A DNA stretch of 64,000 nucleotides from Prosthecobacter sp. (GCA_030827515.1 JAUREI010000001.1:42158-106157), one strand, 5' to 3'; positions 1 through 11,353 are shown, numbered from the stretch's first letter. Notes: generated from the letters alone by a model not told the origin. A program made the numbers and translations.

Positions 1-2463
1 ATCGAACTGGCCATGCCCGAGGCCAACGGCAAGAAAATCGGCTGGGGTTGGACCCACCTGCCGATTCTGCCACGCGAGTTCGAACTGAAGCCCATCGACG
101 ACAGCGCCGACCGTTACAAGGTGCTGATCCGCTTGATGAAACGGAAAGACGTCGACCGCCTCATCAACGCCTGCGATGCCGGCCGCGAGGGCGAACTGAT
201 CTTCCGTTACATTGTCGAGGCTGCCGGCATCAAGAAACCGGTTCAGCGACTTTGGATGCAGTCGATGACCCAGGGCGCCATTCTCGAAGCCTTCAAGAAA
301 CTGCGCAGCGACGACGAAATGCGCCCGTTGGCGGATGCCGCCAAGTGCCGCAGTGAATCCGACTGGCTGGTTGGCATCAATGCCACCCGCGCGCTCACCG
401 CTTTCAATTCCCGCAACGGCGGCTTTCGTCTGACTCCGGCCGGCCGTGTGCAGACACCCACCCTGACCATCCTCGCCAAGCGGGAACTGGAGATCCAGTC
501 GTTTGTGCCGCGCACCTACTATGAAGTGCACGCCCTCTTCGAGGTCCCTGCAGGACGGTATGAGGGGCGCTGGTTCGACGAGTCCTTCAAGAAGGACGAG
601 ACCGACGAGCACCGGAAGGCCGAGCGACTATGGGATGAAGCGCAGGCGCAGGCCATCGTCGATCGTTGCATCGGCAAGCCGGGCAGGATTGAGCAGACCA
701 CCAAGCCCACCAAGCAGGCCCCCCCGCTGCTCTACGACCTGACCAGTCTGCAGCGCGAGGCCAGCAACCGCTTTGGATTCTCCGCCCGCCGCACCCTGCA
801 AATCGCCCAGGCCCTGTATGAGAAGTACAAGGTTCTGACCTATCCGCGAACGGATTCCCGCTACCTTCCCGAGGATTACCTCGGCACCGTGAGCGACACC
901 CTGAAGACTTTCGCCAGCCACGACAGCCGCAAGCAGGATGCCCTGCCCCATGAACTTGGCACACATGCCGCCACCGCGCTTGACCAAGGCTGGGTGCGCC
1001 CCACCAAGCGTGTCTTCGACACTAGCAAGGTGAGCGACCACTTCGCCATCATCCCCACCGGCCTGATCCCGCCGAAGGAACTGCCTGAAGCCGAACAGAA
1101 GGTCTTCGACATGGTTTCCCGACGCTTTGTCGCCGTATTCTTCCCGCCCGCCGAGTTCGAGGTCACCACCCGAATCACCCGGGTCGGCCAGGACGCCTTC
1201 AAAAGCGATGGCAAGGTCATGATCGAGCCGGGTTGGCTCGCGGTCTATGGCCGTCGCGCCGCCGCCGAAGCTAGTGGCGAGGGCGACAACAAGGACCGCC
1301 TCATCGTTCAGGCCCGGGATGGCGACACCGCCAGCACGATCGACGCCAAAACCGAAGAACTGGCCACCAAGCCGCCGGCCCGCTTCAATGAAGCCACCCT
1401 GCTTTCTACGATGGAGAATGCCGGCAAATTCGTCGAGGACGAGGAACTGGCCGAGGCGATGAGCGAACGCGGCCTAGGCACGCCGGCAACTCGCGCGGCG
1501 ATCATCGAGGGATTGATCCAAGACAAGTACCTCGAACGCAACGGCCGCGAACTGTTCGTCACCGCCAAGGGCCTGGCCCTGATCGACCAGATCAGCCAGA
1601 TCGGCATCGAAGCGCTCAGCAGCCCGGAACTGACCGGCCAGTGGGAGTACAAGCTGCGCCAGATGGAGCATGCCCAGCTGGATCGAGCGAGTTTCATGCG
1701 CGACATCCGCAGCCTGACCACCGAGGTCGTCGAGAAAACGCGCGCCTATCTCAAAATTGCCAAGGATAAGGTCTATCCCGACTTCGAGGCCCGCTGCGGC
1801 CTGTGTGGCCAGCAGGGCTTCAAGCGAACCGAGGATCACCTCAGCTGCAAGAACCCGGACTGCAAGGTGCGCGTCTACAAGATCATCGCCGGCCGCACCC
1901 TCAGCGACGAGGAGATGCGTGACCTCCTGGAAAAACGCTTTCTGCCGCCCATGGAGGGTTTCCGCAGCCGCAAGGGCCAGGAGTTCACCGCCGGCATCGA
2001 GATCAAGGATGATGGCAAAACCGGGTTTGTCTTCGCCGGCGGCGAAAACGACCCCGACGCGCCACCGCCTTTCGACTTCAGCATCGCCACGCCGTTGGTG
2101 CCGACCTGCCCCGTCTGTGCCAAAAAGGGTCGAAAGGGCGCCATCTACGAAACTCCCGACAACTACGTCTGCAACGTGGCCGCCGGGGATCCCAAGGCCT
2201 GCAACGCCAAATTGCCCAAAACTCTCTGCCAAAAGGAGATCACGCCGGAGAACGCCATTCTGTTTTTCACCGACGGCAAGACTGGTCTGATCGAAGGAAT
2301 GATTTCCAAGCGCGGCCGTCCCTTCAAGGCCTTCCTGAGCTGCAAGGCCGGCGAAAAACGCCTGCTCGGCTGGGAGTTCCCGCCGCGCGAGGCCAAGCCG
2401 AAACCTGAAGGTGGCACCGCTCCCAAGCGCAAAAGCCGCTTCGGAAAAAAGGACCAGGCCTGA
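1..2463 (+). CDS. Type IA DNA topoisomerase (topoisomerase III/I-like), 5' end truncated by the window
   Basis: Frame is open to base 1 ([12 protein letters not shown]...). Motifs: [46 protein letters not shown], plus C-terminal CxxC zinc-ribbon-like modules. Confidence 0.93.
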   Translation: MELAMPEANGKKIGWGWTHLPILPREFELKPIDDSADRYKVLIRLMKRKDVDRLINACDAGREGELIFRYIVEAAGIKKPVQRLWMQSMTQGAILEAFKKLRSDDEMRPLADAAKCRSESDWLVGINATRALTAFNSRNGGFRLTPAGRVQTPTLTILAKRELEIQSFVPRTYYEVHALFEVPAGRYEGRWFDESFKKDETDEHRKAERLWDEAQAQAIVDRCIGKPGRIEQTTKPTKQAPPLLYDLTSLQREASNRFGFSARRTLQIAQALYEKYKVLTYPRTDSRYLPEDYLGTVSDTLKTFASHDSRKQDALPHELGTHAATALDQGWVRPTKRVFDTSKVSDHFAIIPTGLIPPKELPEAEQKVFDMVSRRFVAVFFPPAEFEVTTRITRVGQDAFKSDGKVMIEPGWLAVYGRRAAAEASGEGDNKDRLIVQARDGDTASTIDAKTEELATKPPARFNEATLLSTMENAGKFVEDEELAEAMSERGLGTPATRAAIIEGLIQDKYLERNGRELFVTAKGLALIDQISQIGIEALSSPELTGQWEYKLRQMEHAQLDRASFMRDIRSLTTEVVEKTRAYLKIAKDKVYPDFEARCGLCGQQGFKRTEDHLSCKNPDCKVRVYKIIAGRTLSDEEMRDLLEKRFLPPMEGFRSRKGQEFTAGIEIKDDGKTGFVFAGGENDPDAPPPFDFSIATPLVPTCPVCAKKGRKGAIYETPDNYVCNVAAGDPKACNAKLPKTLCQKEITPENAILFFTDGKTGLIEGMISKRGRPFKAFLSCKAGEKRLLGWEFPPREAKPKPEGGTAPKRKSRFGKKDQA

Positions 2464-2481
2464 CCCCCTCGCCACTCCGCC

Positions 2482-3699
2482 ATGAGCCCCTGCCCCAGCC
2501 TGACCACCGCGGAAGGACGGGAGCAACTCGCCGCATTCTACCGGGGGCAACTCGTCGACAACATTCTGCCGTTCTGGCTGCGCCACGGCATGGATGCCCG
2601 GCACGACGGCATTCTCACCTGCCTGGATCGCGACGGCAGCCTGGTCGACAGCGACAAGAGCATCTGGTTTCAGGGGCGATCCGCCTGGACATTCGCCACG
2701 CTTTACCAGCACGTCGAACCGCGCCGGGAGTGGATCGATGCGGCGGGTTCCTGCCTCAGTTTCCTGGACCGCCACGGTTATGCCACGGACGGCAAACTCT
2801 TCTTCACCGTCACCCGCGACGGTCACCCCCTGCGGATGCGTCGCTACGCCTTCAGCGAGGCCTTTGCGGCCATCGGGCACGCGGCCTATGCCCGGGCCAC
2901 GGGCGATCATCACTATCATGAGGCGGCCGTGCGCGACTTTGCCTCCTTTCTGAGGCTCTCCTTTGAGCCCGGCGGCATGAGCCCGAAGGTCAACGCCCAG
3001 ACCCGGCCCATGATCGGCATCGGCGCACCGATGATCGGCATCGCCACGGCCCAGGAACTGCGCGCCAACCTCGGCCATGTCGAGGTCGCCGGCCGCAGCG
3101 CCACCGAGTGGATCGACCGTTTCATCTACGAAATTGAGCGGCTATTCTTCAAGCCCGAACTCGATGCCCTCATGGAGACCGTGGCGCCGGACGGCAGCCT
3201 GATCGATCACTTCGACGGCCGCTGCCTGAACCCCGGCCACGCGATTGAGTGCGCCTGGTTCATCCTCCATGAGGGACGACTGCGCGGAGAAACCAGCTAC
3301 ATCCGCCTTGGGCTGCGCATTCTCGACGCCATGTGGCGGCGCGGCTGGGATGCCGAGCACGGCGGCTTTTTCTACTACCGCGATGTCTTCGACAAACCGG
3401 TGCAGGAATACTGGCAGGACATGAAGTTCTGGTGGCCCCACTGCGAAGCCCTCATCGCCGTCGCCCTGGCCTATCAGGTCAGTGGCGAGGACAAGTATGC
3501 GCGCCTGCACCAGCAGGTTCACGAATGGACTTTCAACCACTTCCCGGACCCGGAGTTTGGTGAATGGTACGGCTACCTGCATCGCGATGGCACTCCTTCC
3601 ACCCGACTCAAAGGCAACCTCTGGAAGGGGCCCTTCCACCTTCCGCGCATGCTCGACTACCTGTCACGTCTTCTGGCTGAGCCGGCGAACGCACGCTGA
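2482..3699 (+). CDS. AGE-family N-acylglucosamine 2-epimerase / mannose isomerase-like
   Basis: 405 aa; FQGRSAWTFA, EYWQDMKFWWPHCEALIA and YGYLHRDG...KGNLWKGPFHLPRML are typical of the alpha6/alpha6-barrel AGE family. Confidence 0.85.
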   Translation: MSPCPSLTTAEGREQLAAFYRGQLVDNILPFWLRHGMDARHDGILTCLDRDGSLVDSDKSIWFQGRSAWTFATLYQHVEPRREWIDAAGSCLSFLDRHGYATDGKLFFTVTRDGHPLRMRRYAFSEAFAAIGHAAYARATGDHHYHEAAVRDFASFLRLSFEPGGMSPKVNAQTRPMIGIGAPMIGIATAQELRANLGHVEVAGRSATEWIDRFIYEIERLFFKPELDALMETVAPDGSLIDHFDGRCLNPGHAIECAWFILHEGRLRGETSYIRLGLRILDAMWRRGWDAEHGGFFYYRDVFDKPVQEYWQDMKFWWPHCEALIAVALAYQVSGEDKYARLHQQVHEWTFNHFPDPEFGEWYGYLHRDGTPSTRLKGNLWKGPFHLPRMLDYLSRLLAEPANAR

Positions 3700-3708
3700 G
3701 GGAGGAGC

Positions 3709-4374
3709 TTAGAGCATCGTGTGCTCTAGCGCCTGCACCTCTTTCTTCACCAGAGCACCGACACGGTGCTTGGCAAGGTAGACCTGGGCGGCGTTGATGC
3801 CGAGCGCCTCGCTGGTCTTCTTCACGCCCCAGCCCTTCATGACGTAACAGTCGAAGATCTGAAACTGACGGGGAGAGACCTTGGCCTTGACCCGCTCCAA
3901 GGCGGCGGCCGTGATGTTGTCGCGCCACTCGCGGTCCCAGATCTTTTCCAGCATGTTGTCCTTCTCGTTGGAAAGACGGTCGAGAGCTAGATTGCTGGAC
4001 TCCTCACTGTCGGCGTTGCCCTGGTCAGCCAGCGAGGGCTGGCGCTTGCGCGCACGAAAGACATCGAGCACACGCCAACGGGTCATCTGCAGAAGCCATG
4101 CCTTGAAGGAACCGGCGCGGGGGTCATACTGGCCCTTCTGGACCTGGCGGGCAATGGCAATGATGGTCTCCTGGATGACATCAAAGGCCTCTTCACGGGT
4201 CAGGCCGGCCTTGGTGGCCACACTGTAAATGAGGCGCCAGTAGGTCTGATAAAACTCATTCCAGGTGCGCTGATCCTCCCAATTGTTGAGACGCTCAATC
4301 AGGCTCTTGCGGGTCTTCTCCCACAGGCCTTTCTCTTTTTTGGCTTCTTCTGGAATGTCGGGCGTCTCCTCCAT
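3709..4374 (-). CDS. RNA polymerase sigma factor, ECF/sigma-70 family
   Basis: Region 2-like YWRLIYSVATKAGLTREEAFDVIQETI...WLLQMTRWRVLDVFR and region 4-like HTH VMKGWGVKKTSEALGINAAQVYLAKHRV. Confidence 0.9.
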   Translation of the reverse strand: MEETPDIPEEAKKEKGLWEKTRKSLIERLNNWEDQRTWNEFYQTYWRLIYSVATKAGLTREEAFDVIQETIIAIARQVQKGQYDPRAGSFKAWLLQMTRWRVLDVFRARKRQPSLADQGNADSEESSNLALDRLSNEKDNMLEKIWDREWRDNITAAALERVKAKVSPRQFQIFDCYVMKGWGVKKTSEALGINAAQVYLAKHRVGALVKKEVQALEHTML

Positions 4375-4565
4375 TACTGGAATCCATAGTCACCGCTTGT
4401 CCGCCCATGTCAAACGGCGGATGCACCCCCTCCACCACCGTGAAAAAAAGGTTTTTCTATCGTTTTTCGCTTCTTTTCACCGCCCGACGCCTCCCGCGGT
4501 TGCACAGGCTCCGGCCCCGGTGCTAAAATGGGCTTTCCCATGCTCCGAACTGCCGGAACCCCTTC

Positions 4566-5537
4566 ATGAAGATCCTCGTCACCGGCGGCGCCGGATTCAT
4601 TGGCTCGCACACGGTCGAACGCCTGCTCCGCGATGGTGCCGGCGAGGTGACGGTGCTGGACAACTTCAACGACTACTACAATCCCGCCATCAAGCGGCGC
4701 AATCTGGCGGCAGCAGCCGACCGCATCAACCTGTGCGAAGGCGACCTCACCGACGCCGCCTTCGTCCGCGACGTGTTCGAAAAGGGTCGTTTCGACTCCG
4801 TCATCCACCTCGCGGCCCGTGCCGGGGTTCGTCCCTCGATCGCCGAACCCGAACTCTACATCGACACCAACATCAAGGGCACCTTCCATCTTTTGGAAAA
4901 CGCCCGCCGGACCGGCTGCACCCAGTTCGTTTTTGCCAGCAGTTCCTCGGTCTATGGCGTCAACACCAAGGTGCCCTTCAGCGAGGAGGACCCGATCCTG
5001 CAAACGATCAGTCCGTATGCCATGACCAAGATGGCCGGCGAACAGATGTGCTCGAACTACAGCCACTTGTATGGACTGCGCACCGTCTGCCTGCGCTTCT
5101 TCACGGTCTACGGCCCCCGCCAGCGCCCGGACCTGGCGATTTCCAAGTTCACCCGCCTCATCGAGGACGGCCTGCCCATCGACAAATACGGCAGCGGCGG
5201 CACCGCCCGCGACTACACCTACATTGACGACATCGTCGAGGGCGTCATTGGCGCCCTTCACCTGAGCAGCGGCCCGCTCTGCCAGATCGTCAACCTTGGC
5301 GGCTCCCAGACTGTGACCCTGAACGAACTCATTGCCACCCTCGAGTCCGCCGTCGGCAAACAGGCCCTCATCAACGCCTTGCCTGACCAACCGGGAGACG
5401 TGCCCCTCACCTCGGCCGACGTCAGCAAGGCGGCGCGACTGCTCGGATTCCGCCCGCAAACGCGCGTCGCCGAGGGAGTCGCCCGCTACGTCGAATGGTT
5501 CCGTCAGATGCGTCGCGACGGCGTGGTGGTCTGCTGA
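4566..5537 (+). CDS. NAD-dependent nucleotide-sugar epimerase (UDP-glucuronate 4-epimerase-like SDR)
   Basis: GGAGFIGSHTVERLL Rossmann motif, DNFNDYYNPAIKRRNL, SSSSVYG, YAMTK catalytic motif. Confidence 0.9.
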   Translation: MKILVTGGAGFIGSHTVERLLRDGAGEVTVLDNFNDYYNPAIKRRNLAAAADRINLCEGDLTDAAFVRDVFEKGRFDSVIHLAARAGVRPSIAEPELYIDTNIKGTFHLLENARRTGCTQFVFASSSSVYGVNTKVPFSEEDPILQTISPYAMTKMAGEQMCSNYSHLYGLRTVCLRFFTVYGPRQRPDLAISKFTRLIEDGLPIDKYGSGGTARDYTYIDDIVEGVIGALHLSSGPLCQIVNLGGSQTVTLNELIATLESAVGKQALINALPDQPGDVPLTSADVSKAARLLGFRPQTRVAEGVARYVEWFRQMRRDGVVVC

Positions 5538-5560
5538 CGCCCGAGACCACGAGTCGCGAA

Positions 5561-6850
5561 TCAGGCAAGCAGGGGTCCACGCAGCGGTTCGGCCAGGGCC
5601 GACTGCACGCTGGTCACCACCGCCTCCGCCGCCACCTCGGACTGCTCGCGGCTGACCAGGTTTTTGACCATGACCTGCGGGTATTCGGCACCGAAGACCA
5701 CGGCAAATCGGGCATTCTGGTTTTCCGCAGCCTGGAACTGCTTGTTCACCTTTTGCGGGGCCATGCTGTAATCGGTCTTCACTCCTGCCCTGCGCAGGGC
5801 CTGCACAGCCGCCAGGGCCGGTGCCCGCTGCGCCTCATCGGCAACCACCACATAGACATCAACCCCCTGCGCAGCATTGAGGTAATCGGTCAGGCGGGCC
5901 TGGGCCGACGGGGTCTTGGAAAGCAGGATGCCCAGGACCACATCCCCCATGGCGAAGCCTGCGGCGGGCATGTCGACGCCACCATCACTGATCAGGGCGC
6001 AGAGACGGTCGTAGCGACCACCGCCTGCAACGGCACGCAGTCCATGCCTGACATCGAAGACCTCGAATACAGTGCCGGTATAGTAGGCCAGTCCCCGAAC
6101 GATGGAGGCGTCGATCTTGACGCAGTCCCACAAACCGCGCGCCGTAAGGTCGACACGCAGGTCGGTAAAGGCGGGATGGCTTTCATCGGTGCCGGCCATG
6201 AAGTCACGCACGACTTCCAACTGCAGGCCAATGGCGGTGAGTCTGGCAGCGGTTTCCTCGGGTTTGGCCCTTTCAATTTTGTCCACGATCTGCAGGAAGG
6301 CCGGCGCATGCTCATCGGCCACCCCCTGGTCGCGCAGGAACTGGTTCCAGATCTCGCGGTTGCTCAGACGGATGCGAAAATCTTCCCGCTGCAGCCCAAA
6401 GTCGAGCATCACCTCGACCGCTAGGGCGATCAATTCGGCGTCGGCCCCGGGCGAGGCATCCCCCAGGATGTCGGCGTTGAACTGGATGAACTCCCGGGTG
6501 CGCCCCTCCTGGGGTTCCTCATAGCGAAAGCAGGACCCAATCTGGAACCACTTGAGCGGCTTCTTGAAATCCCGCTGTCGGGCCGTGGCCATGCGCGCCA
6601 GTGATGGGGTCACTTCCGGGCGCAGGGCGATCTCGCGCTGGGCCTTGTCCTCGAAGCAAAACAACTGGCTGGTGATCTCATCGCCGCTTTTCTTGCGGTA
6701 CAGGTCGGTGCTTTCGATCACCGGTGCCTCGTATTCGAGAAAACCGCAGCGGCGAGCGGCGGCACGCCAGGTGTCGGTGACATAGTTGCGCAACGCGCAC
6801 TCCCGGGGGAAGAAGTCGCGAAAGCCTTTGACGGTGCGGAAGGAGGCCAT
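5561..6850 (-). CDS. hisS: Histidyl-tRNA synthetase
   Basis: Class II aaRS motifs: VKGFRDFFP, LRPEVTPSLARM, FQIGSCFRYEEPQEGRTREFIQFNADI, GLAYYTGTVFEVFD, AGGGRYDRL. Confidence 0.95.
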   Translation of the reverse strand: MASFRTVKGFRDFFPRECALRNYVTDTWRAAARRCGFLEYEAPVIESTDLYRKKSGDEITSQLFCFEDKAQREIALRPEVTPSLARMATARQRDFKKPLKWFQIGSCFRYEEPQEGRTREFIQFNADILGDASPGADAELIALAVEVMLDFGLQREDFRIRLSNREIWNQFLRDQGVADEHAPAFLQIVDKIERAKPEETAARLTAIGLQLEVVRDFMAGTDESHPAFTDLRVDLTARGLWDCVKIDASIVRGLAYYTGTVFEVFDVRHGLRAVAGGGRYDRLCALISDGGVDMPAAGFAMGDVVLGILLSKTPSAQARLTDYLNAAQGVDVYVVVADEAQRAPALAAVQALRRAGVKTDYSMAPQKVNKQFQAAENQNARFAVVFGAEYPQVMVKNLVSREQSEVAAEAVVTSVQSALAEPLRGPLLA

Positions 6851-6903
6851 TAGAAGGGCCGGACTGATGCCCGCCAGGCCTGCAAGTTCAACCGTTTTTC
6901 CCG

Positions 6904-7965
6904 ATGCTGACCGAGCTGTTCGCGCGTGACTTCCGCTGCTTCGCGGAGTGCCGGCTGCAGCCTCACCCGGAACTGACGCTGCTGGTGGGGCGCAATGCCC
7001 AGGGAAAGACCTCCCTGCTGGAGGCGGCCTGCGTGCTGCTGCGCCTGCAGTCGCCGCGCACCACCACCCGGACCGAACTGATTCGCCTTGGCACGGCCAA
7101 CTGCCTGATCGAAGGCCGTTTCAGCGAACAAGGCCTGCGCTTCGCCCAGAATGAGCGCGTGCGGCGGGTGGCCGTGGATGGCGCACCCTGCCCGCGCACG
7201 GCCGACTACCTCGCACGCAGCGGGCGGGTGGTCTGGATGGATCACCGCGACATGGGCCTGCTGCGCGGCGGCGCTGAACAGCGGCGCCGCTACCTTGATT
7301 TTGCCGCCAGCCAGATTTTTGCCGATTACCTGCCCGCCCTGCGCGGCTACGAACGGGCACTGAGGGGCCGCAACCACGTGCTCAAACGTGATGCCACCAT
7401 CTCCTGGCGGCAGGCGGATGCCTTTGCCGGGGTCATGGACGGTTTTGCGCGCGTCCTGCGCGCCCGGCGAGCGGAGCTGACCGGAGCGCTCGCCCCTGAA
7501 ACCGCCCGTGCCCACGCCCACCTCTCCGCCAAAGCCGAAGCGGCGGAAATCGCCCACCTCTCCGGCCAGGAGCAGAACGATCTCGCGGCCCAGCTCGCCG
7601 GTCTTCGCGCCGAGGAACAGCGCCAGCGGGTCACCCTCGCCGGCCCCCATCGGGACGACCTTGCCCTGCGGCTCAACGGCCTCGATGCCACCGCCTTTGC
7701 CTCCGAAGGCCAGCAGCGCAGCCTGGCCGTGGCCCTCAAGGTCGCGCAGGCGCGCGTGCTGGAGGCGGCCTGCGGCATCCCTCCCCTGCTCTTGATCGAC
7801 GACGTCTTCGGCGAACTTGATGCCCATCGGCGCCGCGCCCTGCTCGAACTGCTGCCTGCCGGCACCCAGAAGATCCTGACCACCACGAGTCTGGAATGGG
7901 CATCGGCCGACGGCGTCAACGGCGACGTCTGGCGCGTTGAGGGCGCGCAGGTTTACCGGGATTGA
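6904..7965 (+). CDS. recF: DNA replication/repair protein RecF
   Basis: N-terminal FARDFRCFAECRLQPHPELTLLVGRNAQGKTSLLEA; AGPHRDDLAL, SEGQQRSLAVALKVAQ, LLLIDDVFGELDAHRR. Confidence 0.93.
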   Translation: MLTELFARDFRCFAECRLQPHPELTLLVGRNAQGKTSLLEAACVLLRLQSPRTTTRTELIRLGTANCLIEGRFSEQGLRFAQNERVRRVAVDGAPCPRTADYLARSGRVVWMDHRDMGLLRGGAEQRRRYLDFAASQIFADYLPALRGYERALRGRNHVLKRDATISWRQADAFAGVMDGFARVLRARRAELTGALAPETARAHAHLSAKAEAAEIAHLSGQEQNDLAAQLAGLRAEEQRQRVTLAGPHRDDLALRLNGLDATAFASEGQQRSLAVALKVAQARVLEAACGIPPLLLIDDVFGELDAHRRRALLELLPAGTQKILTTTSLEWASADGVNGDVWRVEGAQVYRD

Positions 7966-7974
7966 ACCCGCCCC

Positions 7975-10167
7975 CTAGGCCTGCCCGAGAAAGACCGTGC
8001 CAAGCGGGGGCAGGTCGATGAGGATGCTGTAAGGCCGCCCCTGCCAGGTGGTCTCGCCGGCCGGAAGCGGCAGCGGATTGATCATGCCACTGCCGGCGTA
8101 CCCCGGGGCATCCGTGTTGAGCAGTTCACGATAACTGCCCGGTTTGGCAACACCCACGCGGTAGCCCTTGCGCGGCACCGGCGTGGCATTGACGATGACA
8201 TAGACACTGCCGCCCTGCCGGTCGCGACGGACAAAGGCAAAGATGCTGTGATCGGCGTCACCCGCATCCAGCCATTCGAAACCCGCCGCCTCATGATCGG
8301 CCTCATGGAGGGCCGGGGTGGTTCGGTAGAGCCAGTTGAGATCCTGCACCAGTTTCTGTGCAGCCGCGTGCTCCTCGCCCAGGAACAGGTGCCAGTCGAG
8401 GCTCCGCGCGTGGTTCCATTCGTTCCACTGGGCAAATTCACCTCCCATGAAGAGCAGTTTTTTCCCGGGATGCGCCCACATCCATGCATAGAAGAGGCGG
8501 AGGTTGGCGAACTTCTGCCAGCGGTCCCCCGGCATCTTGTTGATCAGACTGCCCTTGCCATGCACCACCTCGTCGTGACTGAGGACGAGGATGAAGTTTT
8601 CATCGTAGGCGTAGAGCATGGAGAAAGTGGCTTCCCCGTGGTGATACTTCCGGTGGACCGGCTCCTCCTGCATGTAGTGAAGGCTGTCGTTCATCCAGCC
8701 CATGTTCCACTTGAAGCCGAAACCCAGTCCACCCGCATCCGTCGGTTTGGAAACCCCGGGCCAGGCCGTGCTCTCCTCGGCGATGATCGTGATGCCCGGG
8801 TGTTTCTCGTAGCAGACACGGTTGAGTTCGCGCAGGAAATCGATGGCCTCAAGGTTCTCGCGGCCTCCATACTTGTTCGGCACCCAGGCCCAGGGCTTGC
8901 GCGAATAGTCGAGGTAAAGCATTGATGCGACGGCGTCAACGCGCAGGCCGTCGATGTGGAATTCCTCCAGCCAGAACAGGGCGTTGGCGAATAGGAAGTT
9001 CTTCACCTCGGCACGACCGTAGTTGAAGATGAGAGTTCCCCAGTCCTGATGCTCGCCCTGGCGTGGGTCGGCGTGTTCATAGAGTGCGGTGCCGTCAAAC
9101 TTGGCGAGTCCGTGGGCATCCTTCGGGAAATGTCCGGGCACCCAATCGAGGATGACCCCAAGACCGGCCTGGTGGCAGCGGTCAACAAACTGACGAAACT
9201 CGTCGGGATTGCCGAAGCGACTGGTAGGCGCGAAGTAACCGGTGATCTGGTATCCCCACGAGCCGTCAAAGGGATGCTCGGCCACCGGCATCAATTCGAT
9301 GTGCGTGAAGTTGAGGGACTTGACGTAGGGGATGAGGTCATCCGCCAGTTCCAGGTAGGATTTGGGCCTGTTCCCCTGCTCTGGGATGCGCTTCCATGAA
9401 CCGAGATGCACCTCGTAAACGCTCATTGGGGCGCGATAGAGGTCGGTGCGGGCGCGCTTCTCCATCCACTCCTGATCGCTCCACTGGTAACGATCGAGGT
9501 CAAAGACCAGGCTGGCTGTCTGCACGCCATGCTGGCCAAAAAAGCCCACCGGGTCCGATTTCAGCAGAAGGTGGCCCTCGGCGGTGAGAACTTCGAACTT
9601 GTAGTGGCTCAGTTCGACGATGGCCGGCAGGAAGATTTCCCAGATGCCGCCTTCAATGCGGAGGCGCATGGGGTTGATGCGACCATCCCAGTCATTGAAG
9701 TCGCCAACCACCGAAACACGGCGGGCATTGGGCGCCCAGACCGCAAATTGCACGCCGCTGACACCGTCGATGGTGCGCGGCCGCGCCCCCAGGCATTCCC
9801 AGAGACGCTGATGGGTACCCTCCCGGAAAAAATAAATGTCCTGCTCGCCCAACAGCGGCGGAAATGAATAGGGATCGGCACTGCGGGTGACGCGACCGTC
9901 ATAACCGACCACTTCCAGCTCATAGGCAAGACAACCGGGAAGTTCCGCCACAAACAGGCCGTGATGATGTTCGCGACGCATCGGCCAGGCCCCGCTGCCA
10001 TCACGTGCCAGCACCCGAACCGCGTGAGCCTTGGGGAGGAAGGCTCGCACCGTCACGCCACCTCCGGGCTCCACCTGCGGGCCAAGAAACCCGAAGGGAT
10101 CTCCGTGACGGGCTTCCAGGAGGGCGAGGGCGTCAGTGGAGAAACCAGGCTCGTCGTTCAGGCTCAT
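7975..10167 (-). CDS. glgB: 1,4-alpha-glucan branching enzyme (GH13)
   Basis: Probable start MSLNDEPGFSTDAL; motifs GSWGYQITGYFAPTSRFG, DGLRVDAVASMLYLDYSR, EESTAWPGVSKP, LSHDEVVHGKGSL. The extended ORF N-terminus (to 10494) is probably non-coding in this frame. Confidence 0.95.
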   Translation of the reverse strand: MSLNDEPGFSTDALALLEARHGDPFGFLGPQVEPGGGVTVRAFLPKAHAVRVLARDGSGAWPMRREHHHGLFVAELPGCLAYELEVVGYDGRVTRSADPYSFPPLLGEQDIYFFREGTHQRLWECLGARPRTIDGVSGVQFAVWAPNARRVSVVGDFNDWDGRINPMRLRIEGGIWEIFLPAIVELSHYKFEVLTAEGHLLLKSDPVGFFGQHGVQTASLVFDLDRYQWSDQEWMEKRARTDLYRAPMSVYEVHLGSWKRIPEQGNRPKSYLELADDLIPYVKSLNFTHIELMPVAEHPFDGSWGYQITGYFAPTSRFGNPDEFRQFVDRCHQAGLGVILDWVPGHFPKDAHGLAKFDGTALYEHADPRQGEHQDWGTLIFNYGRAEVKNFLFANALFWLEEFHIDGLRVDAVASMLYLDYSRKPWAWVPNKYGGRENLEAIDFLRELNRVCYEKHPGITIIAEESTAWPGVSKPTDAGGLGFGFKWNMGWMNDSLHYMQEEPVHRKYHHGEATFSMLYAYDENFILVLSHDEVVHGKGSLINKMPGDRWQKFANLRLFYAWMWAHPGKKLLFMGGEFAQWNEWNHARSLDWHLFLGEEHAAAQKLVQDLNWLYRTTPALHEADHEAAGFEWLDAGDADHSIFAFVRRDRQGGSVYVIVNATPVPRKGYRVGVAKPGSYRELLNTDAPGYAGSGMINPLPLPAGETTWQGRPYSILIDLPPLGTVFLGQA

Positions 10168-11218
10168 GAATGTTTGCAAGTAGCAGAGGCTCAAGATGTT
10201 CCAAGCAGATTTTCGCCAGATCATGGATCCGCAGCAGGGTCTTGCGCGTTTGTCCGGCCGGGTCGGCCCTCCACCACTGCATGATTCGTGCCGAGACTTC
10301 CTCAGGCGACGCCGAAAGTTCAAAAAAATGCGCCCCGGAACCGAGAACTTCCCGATGCACCGGCAGGTCGGTGCACCACACCGGCAGGCGGTGCGCCACC
10401 GCCTCCAAGAGGGGCAGGCCAAAGCCCTCGCCTGAACTCGGAAAGAAAAGAGCGTCCGCAGCCTGGTACAGTCCTCGAACCTCCCCATCATCAAGCGGTG
10501 CCTGCTCGCCGAGAAAGTTCACCGCCGATCCGAGGCCCAGATCCTCCCGCAGGCTGCGCAATTCATTCAGGTAGCGAATGCCGTCGGCCTGGTGCGGATC
10601 GGGCGCGCCGGTGATGGCGCAGGCGGCATCGACCCCCGCATTTCTCAGCGCAGCCGTGACGCGGAGACTGAACTGAATGTTCTTGCGACGAATCAGGCGG
10701 GCGGGATGCGCCAGCACCAGTTCGTGTTCCCAGAGCGGCAGGGTGGCCACTTGTGCCGGCAGGCCAAGGACGGCCTGCAGGTCAATGCCGTTGGGAATCA
10801 CCCGCACCGCCTCAGGCGCCAAACCGGTCGCCTTCAGGTAGTCGCGCCGGCGCGCCTCCGACACCGCCACATGGCGGGCCGCAGGAACCGGTTCCTTCCA
10901 ACCGGCGGCGGCATACTGCGGATTCACCGCCGCGACGTCATGTACCCAGTTGATCCAGCACAGGTGCGGATGGGTCTCGGACAGGGTGGTCAGTTCACGC
11001 GTCCACTCCAGATCGAAGGGCATGGTGAAGACATTGTGGACCAGAACCGCCCCACCGGCCGGATTCTCCAGCCAGGCACGAAACTGGGAACGGTCCGTGC
11101 GACTGAACAGCGTCACGTCATGCCCGAGCAGCGTCAGCGCCCGGGCCTGATCTCCCACCAACCGCTCGACCCCGCCGATCACGGGCGGCAGGGTGTAGTG
11201 GAGCAGGGCCAGGCGCAT
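10133..11218 (-). CDS. Glycosyltransferase (GT4/GT1-like, GT-B fold)
   Basis: MRLALLHYTLPPVIGGVERLVGDQARAL, IPNGIDL, HPARLIRRKNIQFSLRV, LFFPSSGEGFGLPLLEAVAHRLPV. Its 3' end overlaps the glgB start by about 35 bp. Confidence 0.87.
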   Translation of the reverse strand: MRLALLHYTLPPVIGGVERLVGDQARALTLLGHDVTLFSRTDRSQFRAWLENPAGGAVLVHNVFTMPFDLEWTRELTTLSETHPHLCWINWVHDVAAVNPQYAAAGWKEPVPAARHVAVSEARRRDYLKATGLAPEAVRVIPNGIDLQAVLGLPAQVATLPLWEHELVLAHPARLIRRKNIQFSLRVTAALRNAGVDAACAITGAPDPHQADGIRYLNELRSLREDLGLGSAVNFLGEQAPLDDGEVRGLYQAADALFFPSSGEGFGLPLLEAVAHRLPVWCTDLPVHREVLGSGAHFFELSASPEEVSARIMQWWRADPAGQTRKTLLRIHDLAKICLEHLEPLLLANIHEPERRAWFLH

Positions 11219-11353
11219 GGGTTCACCTTGGCGCGCCCCATGGCTCCGGCAAAAGAAAAAGGCCGGCATCGAATGCGCAGTTGCGCTTGCGGCGGGAAAT
11301 GCTCTCGTCCTGACTCCGGCCACGCGCCCCACCCTTCCAACCCGATCCCCGTC

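Noticed and set aside
1474-3078. 534-aa minus-strand ORF
   Set aside because: Antisense to topoisomerase and AGE epimerase genes; composition is a GC-rich frame shadow with no recognisable motif.
3710-3728. TAGAGCA-TCGTG-TGCTCTA hairpin as a terminator
   Set aside because: Lies inside the last codons of the sigma factor gene with no U-tract; too weak to call as a terminator.
10592-11353. N-terminal ~254 aa of the 590-aa ORF carrying dhaK
   Set aside because: Antisense to the glycosyltransferase; DhaK homology begins at MSKNTAKK (11354), so not a real fusion.
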